From assembly GCA_946902875.1 (NCBI GenBank), contig OX336340.1:23203566-23267565 (forward strand): 64,000 nt of DNA, read 5' to 3'. Source of the DNA: Nematopogon swammerdamellus. Lineage: Eukaryota; Arthropoda; Insecta; Lepidoptera; Adelidae. Below are positions 8,724 through 17,700 of the stretch, in pieces. Each line of letters begins with the position of its first letter. Within the stretch, counting starts at the first letter, position 1. The notes under the pieces were generated by a model. The model was given only the letters and a program-made list of their open reading frames with translations, was not told the origin of the DNA and did no database searches. The position numbers were made by a program, and so were the translations under genes.

Positions 8724-11700
8724 CTGCTCAGTAAGACGCCGGTTGAGAAAATGAGGTAAAATTCTACATATTATTATACAAAGTACAAACATCAGCTTAA
8801 ATGTGTTTAGTGTTTTTTTTATGGAAACTGACACGGCTGGCTACATCACCTACAACAACAACTGACATGGCAATGTCAGTGCTTCCCTTCGGTCGTGCCG
8901 GCTACACTGAACTGGACAGAAAACACGAACTATTTACATAGCCGTTTCGACCGTTGTTTCATTCAGCGGTGGTACCTACAGTTTTAACGTGGAATCCGAA
9001 CCACGGTCAGCCTCCAACGGTGGAGCGGTTAACCCATCCAAGCACTGACCGCGCTCAGCGTTGCTTAACAACAGTCGACCGACCGCACGACAAACGTCGA
9101 TTGTACCGTGTGGGGTCGGTACTTAAAAAGAATAGCCCCACTGCATCTCTCCCCGTCGCATGTCGTAAAAGTCGACTAAGGGATAAGAAAATTCGTCAGC
9201 CTCGGTAGCTCAGTGGCGCGGTTGGTTAGTCAACTGTTATTAAGCAACGCTGAGCGCGGTCAGTGTTTGGATGGGTGACCGCTCGACCGTTGGAGGCTGA
9301 CCGTGGTTCGGATTCCACGTTAAACTGTAGGTCCCTTCCCTTCTTACCTTACTAGGTGGTAGGGTTTATCCCGGCCGGGTTGGTACCACCGCACTGAACG
9401 AAATGTCGGTCGAAACGGCTATGTAAATAGTTCGTGTTTTCCGTCCAGTTTAGTGTAGCCGGCATGAAATGAAGGGAAGCACTGACATGGCACATAGTTC
9501 ACCCTGTGTTATGGGCTGACATCACGGATGTTGTAGGTGATGTAGCCAACTGTGTCAGTTTCCATAAAAAAAAAAAAAAAAACCACTGAGCTACCGAGGC
9601 TAGTGTATGCAAAATAAGTTGTTATTTATGTAACGTTTGGAACCGATGTAAAAGTGTACAGTAGGTCCCTTCCCTCGCCCCTTAGCAGGTGGTAGGCAGC
9701 ATAGTAACTTCTCTAGTCCAAAATAGCCAGCAATCCAAAGGGAGGACTACAGTATGGCAACTCCTCAGAGGTGATATCTGATCTGGACGCTCTTGACTGA
9801 ATGGAGAACGGAGCATCTCCCTTTACTGATTAAATTCTGATTAGTTGAATTTTGAATTTGAATTTGTCACAGTTGGGCACATCACCATACACCCGCCATG
9901 TTGCCCCGATAACACCTTGAACTATATTCATTTTTAAGTTTCCGGATTAACAGTAGGTTTAAAGACGTAGGTTTAAAGACGTACAGAATAAGTCGACGTT
10001 TCGCCCGCTACGTCACGGGCTTCATCAGGAACTGCGGGAGTTCCTGGAGCAGGCGTCTGGTGTCCGTTGTACCAGACGTCAAACAGTTTGACGTCTGGTA
10101 CAACGGACACCAGACGTCGGCTCCAGGAACTCCCGCAGTTCCTGATGAAGCCCGTGACGTAGCGGGCGAAACGTCGACTTATGTAAGTCTTTAAACCTAC
10201 TGTTAATCCGGAAACTTAAAAATGAATATAATTAATAACAGTGTAAATTTAAAAACCTTGAACTAGATGTCATGTCAGTGCATGCCACGTGCCATTTACA
10301 CTGAACTGGATGGAAAACACAAACTATTTACATAGCCGCTTCGAGTGATCTTTTATTCAGTGCGGTAGTAACAGTTTTATTTTCTCGTCCTATAATTTAA
10401 GTTAAATATGTGAAATACATAGGTGAAGTAGCATATTGTGTAGCTATATATCTTAGTTACGAAGAGAGACTCAAAGCGCTAAAGCTGCCCTCCCTGGAAG
10501 CTCGACGCCAGAGAGGGGATCTAATAGAGGTGTACAAAATTCTGACGTGTAAATACGATTGCCCTGAGCTGATCCAAATGTTCACATTGAACCAAAACGT
10601 TCATCTTCGAGGCCACAGCATGAAACTAAGTCGAACAATCTTTAACAGCAATACTCGCAAACATTTTATAACAAACAGAGTGGTGGACGACTGGAACCAA
10701 CTTCCAGAGGAAGTAATAAGCGCACTTAGTACGAACCAATTCAAAAATAGACTAGATAAATATGTAACAAATAAAACATAATCTAAAAAAGAGTGCTCAA
10801 GAACGAAAAAAAAATAAAAAATATTAAACAAAAAAATATAAGATAATGACGAAAAACAACAAATTTTAACTGGATTTAGACGTATCAGCCTAGGCTGCCT
10901 GTCTAAAATAAATAAATAAATAAATAAATATATTATTACCTTAATTAAGTTCTCTTTTTCTTGCTATTTTGTTTGTATTTCCGAAATAAATAAATAAACA
11001 GTACGGTCATGGCCATGGCACAGTAAAGGGACTTACAATTTTACGTGGAAACCACCGGTTAGCACGGCTAGCCTCAATGGTAGAACGACAACAAAGTTCT
11101 CCGACATGGATCGGTGGCTACAAGGTGACTCACCGCCGGTTGTTCTGCCTGGTCTCCAAGGAGGAGAGCCCGGGAGGCCACCGCCGCTCGTGGCAGTTCT
11201 CCATGAGCTCGTCGATGATGTGCGGCGGGCAACCCGACTCGGACAGACTCCGCTTAATCATCATCTGCAATCGAGCATCGTCGACCGCCGTTCAACTCAG
11301 ACTCAAATTTGTGATACATTTTTAGAAATAGTGATGACTCGTACTATTTAGGCAGTGGCAAATATTTTTGTAAATGTAGACTAAGTGGACGTAAAAAAAA
11401 GTCTCCAGCGAAGTTTCTTGCCAGTTCTTCTTCGCTGTGATAATCGAACTGGCGAAATGTTAAATGATAAAATATGACGAATCCGAGTGCAGTCTATGGA
11501 TGATGATGATGAATAAAGAATAAATAAATGTCTTTACCGAACACATGTGGGCCCTTTGCAAGAGAATGTTTCAATCGAGAACGCGACTAGCAAGTGGCCA
11601 TTTTTGCTCTTACAGTGACACTAGGCGTTCGGCTCGCGTCAAGCATTCGTCAGCTAGTCTGCGTTGTATAGGACGTGGGGCAGAATTAGTCCCGTGCACG

Positions 11701-14700
11701 ACCTCTCTACCGATCCAAATTCTGTAAGATGATTCTAGTGGGGGCCGTGAAGCTTTTCCCACGTAGGAGCTTATCGCCTATCTAGACAAGTCTATGCTAC
11801 GTGATATGGTGCGTAACGAGGCAATCCGCCGACGCAGCTAAATAGTTGATATTGGACACAGGATGGCTAAGCTCAAGTGGCAGCGGGCTGGGCATGCCAG
11901 CCGAAGAAGGGGTTCCACACTTGGTAAGAGTATTCGAGGAGAGGACGCACATACGTTTTGTAGAGTTTGATGTGGGCGTTACCTGCAGAACGTCATCGGG
12001 TGTGGAGATCATGCCGCCCCAGCGCGTGACGCGCGCGCGCGCCAGCGAGCCGCTCCAGCGCAGCACCTCCTCGCGCTCCATCTGGTCCGCGAGCGCGCGC
12101 ATCGTCGGGTTCGACACGCGCATCGCTCGCATGAACTCCTGCACGCAAGGCAACGTTTACAGCGGCAAAGTTACTTCGCTGCTTACCTTACTAGGTGGTA
12201 GGGTTTATCCCGGCCGGATTAATACCACCGCATTGAACGAAACGTTGGTCGAAACGGCTATGTAAATAGTTCGTGTTTTCCGTCCAGTTCAGTGTAGCCG
12301 ACAAGAAATGAAGGGAAGCACTGATATGGCACCTAGTTCACCCGGTGTTATGGGCTGTCATCACGAATGTTGTAGGTTTTGTAGCCAACCGTGTCAGTTT
12401 CCATAAAAAAAAAAAAGTTACTTTGCTGCTCCAGCTATCTCTTCAGACTACAATCTAATGTTTTAGACGTCACACAACGAGGGTTTAGGGCTGCTACAAG
12501 TCCTTTTGCAATTTCCAACACTCCTTTCATTTTGGTCCACTGCAAGTGGCACTGCAGCGAAGTCCTGAAGCATGTAAGCGGCGGAGAAGGGTGCTCCGCT
12601 TCGTGGAAGCGCTAGGGTGGCTGTAGTAGCATAAACCGAGCGTCAACATACAACTGACTGTTGTTTGGACCCGTTCTCCGCGCCTAAGCCCGCTCTTGTG
12701 CAGGTCCGCTCGTCTTCATTTGGAATCCGATCCGCACTGCACTTTTTTTATATGTAAGCCGGTATGGGTGGTTGAATCTGAGGAGCCAAAGCACATGCTC
12801 CGATCAGCCAATATCATCTCCGAGAAGGTAGGTGACATACCGGAGACCTCCTTCTTGGATTGCTGGCTATGCTGGACTAGAGGAGAACACAGCCGAGGCT
12901 GCTATGCGGCTTACATCCGGTACGGTGGTACCAACACGGTCGGCTACAATTTGAGCCTACCACCTAGTAAGCGGCAAGGGAAGGGACCTACAGTTTTACA
13001 GTTTCCTGAGTTGTCCACTTGGCCTCGACTGGCAATCACGCCGAGCGGTTTTTTTTATGGAACCTGACACGGTTGGCTACATCACCTAAAACGTCCGTGA
13101 TGTCAGCCCATAACACCGGGTGAACTAGGTGCCATGTCAGTGCTTCCCCCTTTGATCGTGCCGGCTACACTGAACTGGTCGGAAAACACAAACTATTTAC
13201 ATAGCCGTTTAGTAGACCGACGTTTCATTCAGTGCGGTGGTACCAACCCGGGCGGGTTAAACCCTACCACCAAGTAAGATTAGGAGGGAAGGGACCTACA
13301 GTTTTACGAGGAATCCGAACCTCGGTCAGCCTCCAACGGTCAGCGATCACCCATCCAAGTACTGAGCGCACCCAGCGTTGCTCAACATTCAATAGCAACA
13401 GTTGACTGTCTGCACCACTGAGCTATCGAGGCTGAGGTTGTACTCTCACCTTGAGCAATGCCAGCTCCCGCTTGTGCTCGTTGATGGTGAAGCGCTGGTC
13501 GGCGAGCTCCTGCTGGTACTCTGTGAGGCGCGCCTGCTGCGTGCCGAGCAGCGTGCGCAGCTCCCGCACGCAGTTGTGCTCCGCCAGCTCGTCCTTGGGG
13601 ATGACGAGCCCGCAGCCCGCCTCGCACTGCATTGGCCTCTTCGGGTTGTACTCGCCTGTGGGAGTGGAACGCACATTTCTAGCGCTACGCTGAGAGTGGT
13701 TTCGTGACGTAAGGTGGATTTCGCTGTGTCGATGCACAAGTAGTCCATCGGCACAGCCACTCATGCTGGTACTTACTCCTAAAAGAAATGAAGTCTTATA
13801 ATTCTAATAATTATTAATATAATTTTGGTAAGGAACGCTAAAAGTGTTTTAACTGAGAGTCGAATTCTTACAAGATGGACAAACAAAAGTCACGTTGCTG
13901 ACGTCACCCCATAAGTCACGGTCAACAAACGATAATCCTTAACTGGTTCGCTTGGTGTTGTCCTCCACAGGATACGCTGGTAGTCTGTATGCTCTGGTGC
14001 CACTAGAATTTGACGACATTTGCTTGATGTCAGCAGTGAATACTACTGAATGCCAACGAAAGCGCAACAGTAGATTGAATATGTTCGTCTGAAGTTTTTG
14101 ACCAACGAGAAGGGAACTGTTGAGTGACACACCGATAATCATACATTAGCACATTGACATGGGTGACTCCAGTTTTGTGGATGGCCTGGCAACTGGCAAT
14201 GAAATTAGAAGCACCCCGGAGGTGACGGCTGTGCCTAATCCGCTTGTATAAAAACTCATTCAATAAACATCAGCATGATCACAGCGCAGCATTACATTCC
14301 AGACTATTCTAGCTTGTCTGCATTGGCAGATGTGTAATCCGAAGTTCCATAAATTTTTTTTTTTTTTAAACCGAGCATGGTATTGTCGAGGGACCAATGG
14401 TGCAGTCGACAGAGTCAAATTCCCCTCTATTCGCGAAGCCACGCACAGTGAGAGGCCATACCAGCAGATTTGCAGACTGTTGCCTGGCGGTCTAGTCTAT
14501 TGATACGACGTTAGCAGAAACCCAGATTAAATGGGTGAAATGGTGCCCCGAATCGAGCCTCATATAAAACAAATTTATCAATTACCATATCAAATGTTTT
14601 TTTTTTATGGAAACTGACACAGTTGGCTACATCACATACAACATCCGTGATGACAGCCCATAACACCGGGTGAACTAGGCGCCATGTCAGTGCTTCCCTT

Positions 14701-17700
14701 CATTTCATGTCGGCTACACTGAACCGGACGGAAAACACGAACTATTTACATAGCCGTTTCGATCGACGTTACATTCCCAGTACACTTATATTTGTACTCG
14801 TACAAAGTGCCAGGAACGATGGCAATGGACTATTTTACCAAGAAACCGATAGTGAACTTACAGTCGACGAGGTGTGACGGCAGGGAGTCCAGCTTGAGTA
14901 CGGCGGCGCAGCCGTACGGCGCGTTGTCACAGCTGGTACACAATCTGTGCACACCATTACATCAATCAATTGTTGTTGTTGTTTAATCAATTGTTTTCGG
15001 AATTGAGACACATGGTCTATCTACCCATTCACAGGTGTACTTTAAATGAAATGAAAATATAATTTATTGCACAAAAAATTACAAAAGGCGGACTTAAAGA
15101 CAAAAGGCATTATCTGTCAGTTATGCCTGGGATTGTGAGTAGGGTAGATGGGTAGTGCGGAAAATTAAATGAGATTTTTTTTTAAAATGTATAAAAATAA
15201 ACAATAAAACATAAATAATAATAATGACATCAATACATAAAGGTTCAAAAGTACATACATATACACATATAAACAAATATATACATACCTACTGCAGTTT
15301 CTATACAAGCGATAACACACATGGATACATTACGGCTTGTAAAACATATGTTACCTCAACCAAGATTACGTACTTGTACACACTAACACTGTAATAGGTT
15401 AAGTGGAATAAATAACATTTAGCAGTCCATGGGTGGCCAACCCGCGGCCTACTGGGCATCAGCTTGCGGCCCACAGTGGGTGGAAATAGATAGAATATAG
15501 CCACTATATTTAAAGCAATGAAAGAACAGTCCATTATTCCTTGTTATTGGCGTCTTTAACACCATGAACAAGCATTATTTGCTTGTTGTTAACATGCATT
15601 TCAGACTATAATTATTTTGTGGCTTTCTTAATTTTTCTGGGTACCACTGGGGCCATTAACAAGCAAAGCAAGATTTGTCTGTTGATTAAGATGCATTTTA
15701 GGTACTGGACTTCAGTTTCCAAGTATTTCAGGATTGTATGTGGCAAGGTGGGTCACCTCGAGAGCGCTATTCATTCATGCAACAATGATAATTATTTCTC
15801 AAATATTATTTTAAGGAACTAAAACAATACAATGCAGTATCATCTAAATAATTCCATAATAATAATAATATTCCGCGCAGCGCTCGTCGACATCACGGTG
15901 CCGCATGACGAGAACCTTGTGAAGGCAGAAAAAGACAAGATGTTAAAATACATCGATCTGTCTCATGAGGTTACCGACATGTGGCCCGTGGACTCTACGA
16001 TCGTTGTGCCCATAGTCGTGTCTGCGCATGGGCTGATAGCGAAGAGCCTCGACCAGCATCTCAAGAGGCTCTCGCTAGAGCCACTTGCTTGGATCAAGGG
16101 TCAGATGCAGAAGGCGGTCTTGCTCGACAAATTGTCCGGAGGTTTCTCTCTCTCGGGTCCAACCATCGGTAGCCTGGGTTCGCCCCGCCGCCGGTGGTGG
16201 AAATTCCATTTTGTTATTTTGTATTAATTTTAGATTTAGGTTTTATTTGTAAAATTAATATAAAAATAGAAAAAATGTGTAAATAAACGAATAAAATAAT
16301 AATATTCCTTTCTTTAGGACCCAACCATCGGTAGCCTGGGTTCGCCCCACCGCCGGTGGTGGAAGCTCCGTTTATTTTTTATATAAATGTTAGGTATATT
16401 ATGTTTGTATTTCTATAATAATAATTCCAACTTAAGTTCCATTCAATAGTATTAGAGAATAAAAGTTATCGTTGCGCGACAGAGCGCTGTTGTCACCCCA
16501 CGTTGCCGCATAAAATGCTTAAAAACACGGAAACTATAATCTGGACTAAAAAATATAAGAAACATTTTCGTAACTCATCGATCGATCTGGGACATCCTGC
16601 ACACAATGACTAGTGTGCGGAAGAGGCGTAAGTGGTCCATCGTGGCCGTGGCATGCAGATATTCATTCTCTCTGTCTATGCCATTCGGGCAGGGGGGTGA
16701 TGGTGCGTACAGACCTGGAGAGTAGGTTGCGCAGTATGCGCGGCACGGGCCGCAGCTGGGTGGCGGTGACGGGCTGCCGGTCCACCGGGCACGTCGGCTG
16801 CCGGCCGATCCACTCGGTGATGCAGCCGCGGCAGAACGCGTGCTCGCAGCCGGGCGCCTGATCAAACGCAACACAGTGCTACAAACTCTTATACGCGGTG
16901 TTGCAATTGCCCCCGTAATATTTTTAACTGACATCAGGGGGTGGTTCTATATGTGAAACTAAATAACTTATGCGGCGAAAAAAAAATTTGAAACCAAAAT
17001 TAAATTTCTTTTTTCCATACAAAATTTTAATACCTATTCTCAAAATGTATAGAGAAAAAAAAATTTTTTTTTCTTCAAATTAAAAATTCGTAGAACTAAA
17101 GTTGTTCTATTTCACGTACAGAATCACCCCCTTTGGGGTTTTACGGTTGGGGTTGCAACACCGTGAATATAGTGTCGTTTTCGAAGGTAGGCGATTCGGT
17201 TTACGAAACTAAACAAATTTTGTTTTATTACTTTTTGTTTCTAGTTTGCAGCGGCCACGCTTGAAAAGAATGCCCCACGTAATTAAAAAGAATAGCCCCA
17301 ATGCATCTCTCGCCGTGCATGTTGTAAAAGTTGACTAAGGGAAAAGGACAAGATGCCGTACTAAACGGCAACGGGCTAGCCATCTCTCACCTTGGCACGG
17401 TCCTTCCACCGAGACACGCAGCAAGTGGGTCTTCTAGCCTTACTTGGTGCTTGAGAACTATCAATTTAACCATAAAATCAGAGTCCTTGCAGCACAACAC
17501 CGATTACTCGGCTTACCCCGACTGTCGGGATACAGCGTGTGGTACCTATGTTTCTTATGACAGTTCTACGCAATAGATTGATGATTTTCTAATATAATTT
17601 TTTTAATATTTTTTGCAAAAATACTTTGCAGATCATTCAGTAGTATTTTTATTTCGCTTAGCAATAGCATCTATTTTTTGACATTATGACTCCATTGTCA

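Noticed and set aside
8127..8834. 235-codon minus-strand ORF with three repeats of about 54 residues
   Set aside because: It reads the Nrdp1 exon array in the wrong frame. The 162-bp spacing is a multiple of three, so the shadow frame stays open, and its apparent start lies in a SINE tail.
9237..9282. 5S rRNA gene or pseudogene
   Set aside because: Only the internal promoter part is present, and it recurs at the same place in other SINE A copies, so it is a SINE module.
13402..13707. Plus-strand ORFs over Nrdp1 exon 4
   Set aside because: Antisense shadows of a GC-rich coding exon.
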